DNA of 64,000 nt, taken from positions 62,001 to 126,000 of the forward strand of contig JAUPFP010000039.1 of NCBI GenBank assembly GCA_036925085.1. Direction: 5' to 3'. The notes beneath the pieces are model-generated. The model ran no database searches and was not told the DNA's origin. It was given only the letters and a program-made list of their open reading frames with translations. Shown piece by piece: positions 37,433 to 54,264 of the stretch (within the stretch, counting starts at the first letter, position 1; every line of letters begins with the position of its first letter). Position numbers and translations under genes: made by a program. The stretch comes from Brachycybe producta (taxonomy: Eukaryota; Arthropoda; Diplopoda; Playtdesmida; Andrognathidae).

Positions 37433-39217
37433 CTTGTGTCCGTTTTTCTTTAAAATCTCTCTTTTTGTTTTGTTTTACTGTCCGTCTGTCTCTTCTTATG
37501 TGCGTTTGATTTTCTTAGTCAAATAGAATGAGCGCGTAAATAGAGAGTTAAACGGACGAACTACAAACTAAGCTAGGCAAGATAAAGTTTAACAACGTAT
37601 GAATTGGATGTCATAATCGAAGAAAATGAATGCGCAACAATTTCACTCCAACCTTCGGCGGCCATCTTCGTTGGAAAAATAATATCATTTGCAAGAGAGG
37701 AGTCCCGCACAAAAGAAACCCTAACGAGTAAAGAATGCCTGAGGTGGCACACGACTAAATTCATGCTATATAATTTTGAAGCACAGAATGTGACCTAAAC
37801 TGATCGTACAATTAAAGCATACTGTAAACCAATATGGCTATCATGTACCATTATAAAGATAGACATTTTCCATAATAGTACACCTCTTTTTAAAAACATT
37901 TAAGTGACGTCATGCCATAGAATGCGAACTCTAATCTATCTTGGCATGAACCATTTTATCGTTGGGCATAAGCAAACATCCCTCATATAAATTTGAAGAA
38001 TTAGGCGTGTCCTGCAATTCGATTGTAACCAATAAGATGGGTAAACTAATATGTCCGCCGGACAATACATGATTGCAATAGTATACCATATTAGTACACC
38101 TTATTGTTACATCTAAAAGTGACGTCATGTGATTCATATCTATTACAGTCTCGGCACAATCGAAAAATACTTCATTAAACGTATTGATTACAATATTCAT
38201 TCATTAAAATTCATGTGTTATTGAGTAATAAAATTTTGTACTCTGAATATAACGCTATTATAATGACCATTGATAAATGTAGCAAAAGACAAGAAATCAC
38301 GTGATTTCAGACGTGAACTTTGATTGGCTACGTGATGATAGCATGAAAGGATGCTGAAATGACGTCATTGAAATCCCTATTCATTTTTGGTGGCCGTGTT
38401 ATAGGAATGGTAAGAAACTGGGGGGTTCAATATGTGTTATATCATTCTTCTTTTTTTTGACTTTAGCTTTTATTTATCTATGTGTAAATGTACAAGTGGG
38501 TGGATAGGAACTGTGACGTAATGTCGCTTTCGTTTTCAAAGAAATGATTCGTGTCAGATGACGATAAAAGACGGTGGAGAAATTTTTTTATCTAGTTGTT
38601 GGTCAACGTGTTAAAAAGGAATCGCGCTGAAGAAGAAGAAGAGAAAGAGAGAAAATTCCGCCCTCTTTTCGTCTCCTCCTCCTCCTCCTCCTCCTCTTTT
38701 TTTCTCGTTCGATAATTATCTATATATATATATATATATATCCGCATATTTCGTTATTCATCGATTTATCAAGCGGTGTAACTTCATTTACATATATTTC
38801 AATGAAAGTGACGTCACACTGATAGATAATTCGCTAAATAACGGAATGTACACATCATATATTATACGTAACCTTGTGACGTTAATAAGAGGGGCGGAGT
38901 TTCATTGATTGGTTATCTCTAGAGCTCGTGCGATGGGAGGAGTCTAATCGTTGTCTCTATAGTTATATGAAAAATGGGGCGGAACTAAAGGTGTTGTTGT
39001 CATAGCAACCATAGTTGTCATGTAATGAAGATCAGCTGTGTATTTTTTTTTCTTCTTCTCAGTTATATTTTCGTAATGTGAGATTATTTAAGGCTTAATT
39101 AGTCAGGGTCGTTGTTAATTAATAAATACGTGTGTAATTAAGATGAATGGTGATTATTTTTGTTTAATTATCTAATTTTAAAATTTTTTTTTTCTCTTTC
39201 TTTTTGGTAGAAACTGG
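37433..39217. promoter_or_regulatory. Bidirectional spacer between NUDT3-like (-) and IP6K (+)
   Basis: 1,785 bp separates the start codons. Four perfect TGACGTCA sites lie at 37905-37912, 38120-38127, 38360-38367 and 38808-38815. The first two fall at the same place in a diverged tandem duplication with a period of about 215 bp (about 37825-38150; compare TAGTACACCT at 37878 and 38094). A (TA)10 microsatellite lies at 38721-38741. A splice acceptor (TTTTTGGTAG, ending 39210) just upstream of the IP6K ATG implies a noncoding 5' exon in this spacer. Confidence 0.55.
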
Positions 39218-44002
<4,785 letters not shown>

Positions 44003-45437
44003 CAAACAGAAAACGAGATCTAGAAACGATTAAAAATCCTCACCAAAAGTAGAAACAAAAGAACTGACCAACTTCTTAAGGTTGGACCCGAGGTTTTTGG
44101 TTAGAAGTTGTGCTCCTAAGGCGGCATTTACCATCATTATGTGTCAGTGTGTGACTACGACCGTAAAATTGAAGAGAGCAAATCTACCGATTCAAGTACG
44201 GAGCTTATTAGAAACACCTTTTAAACGAAATTCGAAGAATGTTCTAAATTAGATGAATAAATTAACGTGGTGATTACTCTTTTCTGACGATTTGATTTGC
44301 ATATAATCGTTTTATAACAGTTTTATAAAATGTCGATAACAATCGAAAACGAAAATCGGTATTTTCAAACTATCGTAAAACGATTATTTTCAAACAGATT
44401 GTCACAAAAAGGTAACCATCGTGTTCATTTATTTATCTATTTTCAAAAACACTTTGAATTTCGTTTAAAAGGCGCTTTTAAGAAGCTCTGTACTTGTATC
44501 GGTAGATTTGCTCCTTCAAATAACTATGAGGGTCGCCACAGTCAAGACACATAACACCACCTACGAGCACCATTTATAATCAATGCTATCTAAAACCTAC
44601 TGGTCCCATCTAAAATTCCTTTTTAGAAAGAAAAAAAAAAAGCCTCGACAACGTTTTTTTGTTGGTCGTTTGCATCAAGCGGCCTTTTTAACGAGTCGAG
44701 ACTTAAAGTTTCCCCTCTTCCCTTAGTGGTTGTCGTTTTAGAGACCTTCAAATAAATATTGGGTTCCTTGAAATGGTTTTACGGTTTCAGTTTTGTTTTT
44801 TGTCCGAACGTGAAATAAGAGGGGTGCTTTCGTTAGGTAAACCCTGTAGCATTTAAAATTCAGAATTCAGAAGATGAAAAACAATGGTTAAAAGTTAAGA
44901 GAAAAGATTAATCGAGGCTATTAACCGGTTCTGTTTTATTTATTACTTTTGTTTTGTTTAAGTGTTATTATATATTTATTTTACACTAAAATATTGTTTT
45001 TTAAAATTTTGTTATATGTATAATTTTCTTTTGCTATTTTTCATTTCATTTTTCATGTTTTAGTTGTTTTGTGAGGAAATAATCGAACATTTTCATTTTT
45101 TGTTTCCTCACATATTCAGAATTCGTGTTTTTTTTTAAATTCTTCATTCAATTGTTTTTTTTTTAAAGAAAACAACAATAACGTTATTTTTTTAATTCTG
45201 TGATTTGTTTTGTTCTTTTTTGATCTCACAGATTTGTTTATTTTGAAAAGTGAAAAAGATATTTTTTTTAAAAAAAAACTTAATATCCTGTTCAGACAAA
45301 AGATAATTTTGATGTTGATTATCATAACTAAGGGAAAAATAATTATGATTTTTGCAGTGAAAAGAGGCTGGATTAGAGGCTACAGTTCTTTTAGAATTGA
45401 AATACAGCTGGATTATAGTTGTAGGTTAACTCTTGCC
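44003..45437. other. IP6K 3' UTR and convergent spacer, left part
   Basis: AATAAA at 44256-44261 is the likeliest IP6K polyadenylation signal; another lies near 44751. A partial foldback (AACGATTATTTTCAAACAG and neighbours) lies at about 44285-44470. T-rich otherwise; no gene. Confidence 0.5.
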
Positions 45438-45660
45438 TCTAAAGCAAGTCGCACACTACGTCGGATCAGAACCGAACGGTCAGAACAGAACGAATCGGAA
45501 TATTTTGATAATTATTTCAATGGAGTCCCGCCAACGTTGTGTTTCCATCCAATCCAAGCTAGTGTGCGGGACTCTATTGATATGCTTGTTATGACACAAT
45601 TCCGATTCGTTACGTTCCGCTCGTTCGGTTCTGATCCGATGTTGTTTGTTACTTGCTTAA
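45438..45660. mobile_element. Foldback MITE (223 bp)
   Basis: AAGCAAGTCGCACACTACGT...CGGATCAGAACCGAACGG on the left pairs with inverted CGTTCGGTTCTGATCCG...GTTACTTGCTT on the right. The loop is flanked by GGAGTCCCGC / GCGGGACTC. A related half lies inside the pogo-like element at 10605-10690. Confidence 0.75.
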
Positions 45661-45966
45661 CCAGTTTTTTTTATTGAAAAAAAAAAGCATAATTCTTTTT
45701 GCCTTAATGCTAATTTTGAGTTTCTAAAAGTCAGTCAGTTATTCTAAGTTGAGTTCTGAAAAACAACTGACATCAATAGATATCAGCTTCGTAACAGTGA
45801 AATGAACATAACAGCTGTAATCTCTATTAATAAAGTTTCTTGTCCGAACAGGATATTACGGGTTTTCATAACATTAATTGTTAATAAGGAAAAAAAAAAT
45901 ACAGCAAAATATTGTCGTCTTTCAATGGGTGTATAATAGTAATAAATTATAAATAATAAAGAAAAC

Positions 45967-48900
45967 TCACCGTTTATGTAAGGATGCGATATAAATCCAT
46001 ACTGCAACAACATTGTGTGGATAAGGATGTACGTGAACCGCAAGTGCAAACTCGATACCCGGGCCTTCGGCCAAATGCACTCCAGTTGCAAAAACCATCT
46101 CCAAAATAGACGAAATCTCCGAATAAGCCATCGACAAAGGAAATCCACACATCTAAAATATATCGGAAACGAAGGAATATATTTTTGAATACATTTTAGA
46201 TTTTTAGCTTTTGGTCTTTCGAAGGGCACTTTCCTATATTAGGTTTATACAGAGTTTGACATGCTTGGGTTTTATCTTTCTATTTAAAAACTAGAAGGTA
46301 CACGTGGATTTCTTTTTAGGATTAAGTGTGTACATGTTTTTTCTAGTTTCATTTAAAATTTCATTCGTTTCTAGTGATATGTTTAGTTTTTAGAAAATAT
46401 TTAATCTTACGATCTTCCTGAGCTAACTGTAAGGAGACTTGAGGTGCTCATTTTTCATTTTCTATTAAAAACTAGAAGGTACACAGGAATTTCCTTTTAC
46501 TGTTATGTTAGTAGATGTGTTTTCAAGTTTGGTTTAAAATGTATTCGTTTCTTCAGAGCGGTATAGATTTTATAAGCCCCTGAAAGTTATTTGTTAATAA
46601 AAAAGAAAAGAATTATTGCCTTCGTTTGCTCTTCTAGTTTCAAAAATACTTTGATTTTTTTCTAAAAGTTACTTCTAAAAATATGTCAATTCTAATAATA
46701 ACGTAATGCAAGAATTTAAAAAAAAAAACATTTAAATTACTAACCTTGTAGATGTTTAAGATAGGATGCAATTCAGACTGAATCTCTTCTTCGTTAAACG
46801 TTCCTATTCTGCTCTGCTCCATTCTAAAATTTAAAAAGTTTACTCGTTAGTTATTCTTTTCCGATGCTTCTTTTACGATTTACTTTGTTAGAATCTTTCG
46901 AAACACTTGTCCACAGTGACGATTCCAAGTTGTACGGAATCTTTTTCTCCAAACCATGACCTGATTACGTAAAGCCAATTCGATTTTATCTCTGAGTTGT
47001 TCGACAAAAGAACTTTCCGTATTTGTATATGTCAACTTTTCGGGTTGAAGACTCGACAATCCAGGATTGGGAAAGCGATGATCAAAGAACGGTCTCCAGT
47101 TTTTGGAATTGTGAACGTCGAACGTCATACGAGACGGTTGCGTTACTTGTTGAACGTTAACCCATATCTTAAAATTTCATCGTAATTAGTTTTAAAAAAA
47201 ACTTTTAATATAGTTTTAACCTGAAAACGCCCCTCAAACTCTGATTACTCTGTCTTTCAGGTACAAATGAAGCGAAAATTGAATATGTTTCAGAAACTAG
47301 AAGGGTAGCTTGACCACTTAAGGATATTTTCATATTGATTGATATCTTTCAAAATAAAACTTTTTATGCGAGTTTCGAAATGACCCAACTTTAAGCAAAC
47401 GATATTTTTTTTTAATAATTGACTATAAAAAAAAAGTTTATTTTGAAAGATAGCAACATTAAAATACCCGTAAGTGATTGAGCTGCTCTTCTATTTTCCA
47501 AAACCCTTTCTATTTTCTCGTAATTTTGCTTCTGAAAGACAGAATAATCTGAGTTCAAAATTCAGTTGTTCATAAACCAGATTTATTTACATTTTCGTGA
47601 TTTATTAAGCAACCGATATTCTGTATGGGACAAAAACTGTCCTGCACGTTAAAACTTTCTCCCGTGCAAGCATTCCATACGATGAAATTAATTTCGTCTT
47701 GAGTTAGAACGTACACGGACGGACCTTCAGGCACAGCGAAGCCTAAAAAAGAATCAATATGTCGTTTCGATTGTATACAAAAAAGAGACGAGAAGCCGTA
47801 TTTAGCCTCACCGAGCAAAAGCCAAGCCTTCTTTTTCATAAACAAGAAATAGTTACATAGCAACACAGCATGTTCCTCTTGATCACCGACCAACATGCTT
47901 AAGAATTGCTAGAAATAAGTTCATGAATAAATTAAAACAGATATTCTTTACAACTTCCAACGTCAGTCGTTAAAGAGATCTACTTCATTTGTTGTCCAAA
48001 TGTCACAAATACCAGGAAAGATTACAACGTCGGAGACAACAGGAATCAACGAAACAAACCTTGCAACCACATCCTAAGTAGAGAAGACAAATAATTTGGG
48101 AAAACATATATTTAAATATTATTATGAAATAATTACTTAAGAAATAATTTATTAAAAAATAATTAATTAAGAAAGAATTCCAACAGAAGACTCCACCAAC
48201 CCACAATTTTGCAAAAATAGTTTTTCATAAAATGTCAATAGAAAAACCCAAAACGGGTCATTTTTAAACTGAACTATAAAATGTTTTATTTCTTAAGATA
48301 TCGTCATGAAAATACTTTTAGCGTAATCTTCTCCCATTGTAGTTTTGAAAACAATTTGAATTTTTTAATGATGTTGTTTTGTTAATGTTATATGACGTTT
48401 TTGCGTTCAAAAACATCTGTAAAGCCACTTTAAGAAAAATATTTAATAATATATTTAAAAATGATGTAAAATACATAAATTAATATTAATATTAATTAAC
48501 TAATAACTGATAAGACTTTTAATAAAAACGCCTAAAAAAACACAACTTCCATAAAGACCAATACCATGGCAATGTCACCGTTAACTGCGTTGTCCAAAAG
48601 TTCTTGCGGTGGTTCTAGTTCTCTGAGAAACCGAGTAACAAACACGGACTTTCCATTTACGTAAACAACAGTCATTTTTATTTCTCTTTTAGGAAATTTA
48701 TTCTCAAATGTCTTTTTGAACTGTTCCGCTTTCAAAAGAAGTTCTTCAGATTCGATACTTTCAAACTGAAAATGGAAATTTATCTTTAAAATTGTAACAA
48801 AGTCTTAGCAGAAAAACTATTATACTTTCTCTTTGATTGGTTCTGGAAGAGGAAGCACTGGCTCTAAAGTAACAAAGATCGACAAGTAAGTGTAATCTTT

Positions 48901-51900
48901 TTCGAGTCTGATAACACTAGGACTCGTTCCATAGATAGTCGGTTGTTGAGAAGAATAGTCACGAACGTAGCCCAAGAGTAACGGTGGACAATGTACTTTG
49001 AAAGTTCCTTCAATCTGTAAAAATGTGCGTCAATTGTTAATAAAATATGAATTAAGTCGAGCCGCCGTGTTGATAATTAATCCAAATAACCCTTGTGTTG
49101 AGGTAAAGAGTAGAAAAAGGCACTTGCAACGACCCCAACCAACGCTTCTCAATGCGATGGTGAATATGCGAATCTCGATCTCTTTCGTCCTGGAGAATAT
49201 CCAAAACGACCTCATCGAATAAATTAAAGTAAATGACATCTCGAACTGTCTGCAAATTGGATGGCGAACAGTTTTCGTCCGGAGGTCTAAAAACCAATAA
49301 CAAAAATTATATTTTTGTTTCAAAGTGGCTACCTTTTCTCAGCGAAAATAATTGGGTGCAGGGCGCGCGCCTCATAAGTTAAGGCAATTCATATAAGGGG
49401 TGTTCCCACAGATGCTGATTACAATGCAATGAATGCAACTTCGAAAATGCATTGCAACCGGAAGAGCGACAACGGAAATGTTGAGTGCAATACATGCATT
49501 CCCACCATAATGCACGATTCAAAAGTTGGGCCAATTCTAAAAAATTGCTGTAGTTAAATTATTTTTTGAAGTAATTAGGTGTTCGCCACAAAAATAACCC
49601 ACTTTTTAAATGGTTGTCATTGTATTATCCGAATTTCGCATTTATAAACTACAAAGAAGGGAATATAAGCGTCAAAATCGGAAGAAAATTTTCTTAGAAA
49701 ATATCCGTTTGGATTTCCTTAAAAAACCCATCATTAAATTTTAAATATAGTTACTGTATCAATAATATAACTCTTTGTCACACCTAAACTTGAGCTGCAG
49801 GTCGTGATTCCAACAAGGATTTGGACCTGTACTTGCACTTGTTCGAACTGTAGCATGTTGAAATGTCACTTCCACAACCGGTTGAACAAGAGGCTAAGAT
49901 AAGAACAACAACAACAAAGCATAAAATTGAAGGAGAAGGCAATTGTTTCGAATAAATTGCTTCTAATCTCACTTCATTGATTGTAATTAAACTTGTGGCC
50001 GTAGGTTGTCGAACAAGACCGTGTCTGAAACAAAACAAAAACATTTCACATATAAAACCAATAAGACGGAAATCATTGCTAAACATACTTAATAGTCCTC
50101 TCGGCCTCCTTGCGTACAGGCACATTAAATGCATTAGCAACATTGATCAAGACACTAACGGCTGCACCACTAACACCCTGAGTGGCCACTTTTTTTCGTT
50201 CTTTTCGAACCGGCCGCAAAGGCCTCGTTTTTTCCGTCCACTGAATCAGTTTAGAGCCAAGAGATCCGATATCGGGAATCTTATCCTCCGTAACGACATC
50301 ATCCAATTCTTTAGCTCGTTTACCATATCTGTATCTTTTATAAACTTCTTCGCGGACTTTGTGCAAATAATTCGAGCATTTTCGACGATACGAATCGACG
50401 TCGTCGTCTATTTCTGACGATGGCAAACGCTCTTCTCTGATTCGTTTCTCGTATGCTTTGAAAACATCAAGCTGAATGTCTTGATCTCTCATCGGGATCA
50501 TTCTAACATTTCTAAACTCCGGAACGTCCTCATCACGAAGCTGAATCATTTGAAACCGACGACCGTTAAAAAATTCATCAGTATTTACAAAGTTGAATTC
50601 TTCCTGAAATGGTTCTAAACGGAAAAAATCTTTTGCCGAGTCAGAAGTAAAAATCCCAGTCTAAGTGTAAAAAAATACATCATGAACATCAAGATTCTTA
50701 GTTGCATTTAACAGCAAATTTAGTTCTGATGTAATTTACATTGAGATACTGTACGAGATGAGCATTAGACGGATCATTTGGATCAAATGTGGAATGTTTC
50801 AGCCATTCTTTTAGTGTTTGAGGATCGTTAACACCAATCAAAGACAAAGGTTCCTTTTTAAGAGGATAACTTTGACTTGCAACATCGTCGTTTGTCAAGA
50901 GAGTCGATGAAGTTCCGTTAACACCGACATCCCACGAGATTCTACAACGCAAAACTCCGGATGTCGTCAATGTTTTCGGCGATGAATTGTCATCGAAATC
51001 ATCAATTTCAAAATCAATTTGTTGACCTGCAGTACAGAAGAAAAAAATGACAGAATATTTGTTACCAAGATTCGACATATAAATTTGACAACTTTCCACT
51101 TCCAACTCCATCGTGACGATGAGAAACAATGTGATCACTACTGAATTCAAGATCTTCAAACACACGTGAAGAAACAGTTTCTTGTTTGTTCTTTGCCGTG
51201 TTCTCAAGTGGTACGTAAACTTCGGTCATCAAAGACGTAGACACTCCATGAACTTCAAACAACTAAATTATAACAAAAAGGATTCAAAACTGAAGATGGT
51301 GATGTCATCTTTAAAAAAATAGCGCAACAAGCAATAAAAATACCAGTAAAAGGCCATTCGTTAAATTTTTTTTTCTAAATACGAAACACGTTACGATGTT
51401 TTATGAATAACTGAATTTTGAACTCTGTGGTTATTCTACATTTAAGAAGAGCAACAGTAAAGGAGAAATCACTCACTTCATGTTGATATCTTTCAAAATA
51501 AACTTTTAAGAGACAAGAAATAAAAAATGTTAAGCCAATTTCAAACTGACATGAAAAGCTTATTTTGAAAGATGTCAACATGAAGTGATTGAGCTACCCT
51601 TTTAGTTTCTAAAAACACGTTCAAGTTTTTCCTTCATTTTGCTCTTCTAAAAGACAGAATAAGATTTCAGAGTTCAAGAGGCGTTTACATTTTTAAACCA
51701 CCCAAAGTTGCCTTTTCCTTTTTATCACGCAATAGTTTACTAATAAACATTAACTTAAACGTGTTGCGTGTTTTTCAAAAGACATCGTGTTATGTTAAAA
51801 ATAAATTTCTTAAGACCTGCAGAACAATTGACCGTGGCCACTGAACAACATGTAAATTGAATATTTCTCCGAACGTAACAGAAAGATCATTGTTGAGGCT

Positions 51901-54264
51901 TCTAGAAACAAAAATAAAAGAAACTTTCCTGTACATATTCTATAACATTTCAAGACATTCATAAAAGACACTTCGAAGTTACGTACTTGGACGCAGTTTT
52001 GCTGACCTCTTTGTCGTTATACAAAACTTTGACAAATACTTTATATTTTGAAACATCTTTTCTACGCTTTTGCTCTCCACTTAAAAATGTCAAACAAAAC
52101 AAAAACACTTCAAACTGATTTCTAAAGCAATCTACTTAACGGAGAGACACTTTTTAAACTCACATCGGACACTGGTCAAGTGGTGTTATCGCATTAGAGT
52201 TCGATAACTCGAGATAAAGAATGGGTTCACCTAATTAATCAATTAATAAGAAATTGTTTATTTACAGAAAAGTTGTCAACAAGAAAATGATCAAACATAA
52301 ACCTGGGCGTCGTCGCGTCTGAAGCGCTTTCTCGTGAATCTTTCGCCGAACTGCATCTTCGTCGAAAGGCTTCAGAGGTTCAATATCTTCGTCGTCTCCG
52401 ATATCTTCTCGATCGGAACCGACGTCACTTTCAGAATCTTCTGAACTCTCGTTGTTTATGTTTCTCTCCTTTTGTTTCATGGTGGCAGCTTTTGATTTCT
52501 TAATCTCTGTTTGCTGTTTACGATTCTTTTTCAATTTTTCATGACAAAATATCTCGTAATCTTGCCGTTCTTCCTGAACCTCGTCTTCTATTTCACGTTG
52601 CCAGGCAATAAGATCAGCCTCTTTATCCATTTCTTTCCTACAAAAAATTTGTACAAATTATTTCTAATAAGTTTTTGACTTGTTTCTTTAAAAAGTCTAT
52701 TAACTATGATTGAATAATTTACTAACTTAATTATCTGTAGTTGTACAGAAGTGTTCGAGTATCGTTGTTTTTCTCTTAAAGAAGTGAGATTTCTCCAAGT
52801 ACGAACGGCAACCTTGAGAATCGATCGAGCCGATCGTTCTTCCTGATCAAGTTGACGCCGTAACAACCTTGCCTCTCTCCTATACTCCAGAAATCGTTGT
52901 GTGTGACGGCCGTTTTTATCACGATCTTCTTCGTTGCCAGTGGCACGCAGGACCTCCTGAACATTGGCCAGTGACGTCCGCAATACTTCCAACTGTTATG
53001 CGAACGAAACATAATCGATCGAGCTCACATTTTAAAAGTGTTTGTTTTCTGCGTTTCGAGAGCAACACTAAGAATAAAATGGAGGTGTCTTTTCTCGTTG
53101 CTTCGAAAAGAAAAAATTACTAAAGTTCGATTACTGGCTATTTGAAAACCATTCTAAAATAAACTAACTAAATGAAATTGAAGTTCAAAATCACTAACTC
53201 GCTTTGATAGTAATTCCACGTTCGTCGTATCTCGACGTTCGTGAAATTGACGACAAAGAAGAGTCAATCTCGATGCCAAGATATGTTCTCTACTAAAGAG
53301 ATGATGGTGTGAGAACGAAACCTCTCCAATATCGACATCGAGTTGAAATCCTCGAGACGAATCCATATCCGTAAGTCGTACGGGATAATCTTGCTTACGG
53401 ATGAGTAAAGGTTTAACGTATTTGACTTTTACGTCTGATTCGTCGCAATCGCTAAACGGAGGCCGAAACGATATTTCGTCCGTTGGATCCGGTAATGCCA
53501 AGATCTGACCATCTTCTCCGAACCAATGGAGTTCCTAATACGAAAATCATAAGACCGAACGTTAAACGCACAAACGTCGTCTAACGTCTAAAGTCTAAAC
53601 TTCTTACATTGTTCTTTATGAACCGCTGTTCCATTTTGTTACGATTTCTCGGTTCTACTTTGGAAATTTTGCCTACGTAAAATCCTTCATCTGCTAATTT
53701 TCTCGGAACTACGTTTTCCGAAAGTTTTTGTTCGATATCAACCGGCGTCGTACTTGGAATGTAAAGTTTCTCTTCTTCTAGAGCCATTCTTTCTCTGTGA
53801 GAAAGATAAACAGCAGGTGCGTATTCGGTCAACTGCCATCGGTCCTTCATGTCGAACAGATCGCTAACCAAAAGGCCACCTTTGTCTACAAAGTTAAATT
53901 CTTTAAAAGTGATTTTTTTTCAAAAGCAAGACATCTTTCGTACCATTTTGTGAGTCATCTTTGGATGAAAGTCTTTCTATAACATCTCCTGATTTTGTTT
54001 CTCGATCGGTTGACTCCTATTTCGATGATGAAAATCAAACATTATTAATCATATTTGTATTATTTTACACAAAAATCAAAAGTTATTTTTTTAAACCTGT
54101 GAAGTACCAGGTTCTTCGGAAACTTTGTCTTCCTCGACTCTATCGGTGAGACCAGACAGTCTCTTCGATAGCGACACGTTTGGTGATTTCATCGGACTAA
54201 CCAATTCTTCATTCCACGTTGACGTAAAAAACTCATAAGCTTCTTCGTACGATGGCAAAGCTGC
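45967..54264 (-). CDS. CC2D2A: CC2D2A (coiled-coil and C2 domain protein 2A), 23 exons to the C-terminus, about 1,450 aa
   Basis: Exons: 54264-54097, 54016-53944, 53885-53608, 53534-53199, 52992-52727, 52637-52303, 52230-52164, 52079-51987, 51901-51817, 51262-51100, 51026-50740, 50660-50089, 50024-49973, 49893-49790, 49286-49091, 49014-48826, 48765-48565, 48073-47984, 47908-47812, 47742-47591, 47167-46884, 46823-46745, 46152-45967. All phases agree. Landmarks match human CC2D2A in order: SYEEAYEFF, ALPDP, a Glu/Lys-rich coiled coil (exons 5-6), RRRPGEP, the first C2-like block (VTFGEIFNLHVVQWP), EVPEFRN-like DVPEFRNVRMIP, TRPLRPVRKERKK, and the C2 domain (VVEVTFQHATVRT to TGPNPCWNHDL). After these come RIEKRWLGSLQVPFSTLY, PPQELL, EEHAVLLCNYF, PGLSSLQPE and HPYPHNVVAVWIYIASLHKR. 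The family is a ciliary transition-zone (MKS complex) scaffold needed for ciliogenesis. The N-terminal ~190 human residues have no clear match here. Confidence 0.95.
47197..47583. mobile_element. Foldback MITE, family A, occupying almost an entire CC2D2A intron
   Basis: The intron is 47168-47590 (423 bp). CTGTCTTTCAG lies at 47250-47260 and its inverse CTGAAAGACAG at 47532-47542. The arms meet at TTATTTTGAAAGATAGCAACA. The right arm end (GTTCATAAACCAGATTT) stops within a few bases of the intron's 5' splice site. Confidence 0.75.
48205..48440. mobile_element. Family B foldback MITE in a CC2D2A intron
   Basis: Right end AAAACATCTGTAAAGCCACTT is the family terminus; the centre is AAACTGAACTATAAAATG with an inverted partner. 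The left end is truncated. Confidence 0.5.
51392..51716. mobile_element. Foldback MITE, family A, in a CC2D2A intron
   Basis: Left arm TGTTTTATGAATAACTGAA, centre TTGATATCTTTCAAAATAAAC / inverted TTATTTTGAAAGATGTCAAC, right arm AAAAGACAGAATAAG...TTTTTAAACCACCCAAAG. Confidence 0.65.

Noticed and set aside
37573-38200. Short frames on both strands in the NUDT3/IP6K spacer
   Set aside because: No homology, and the region is a diverged tandem duplication with regulatory-type motifs.
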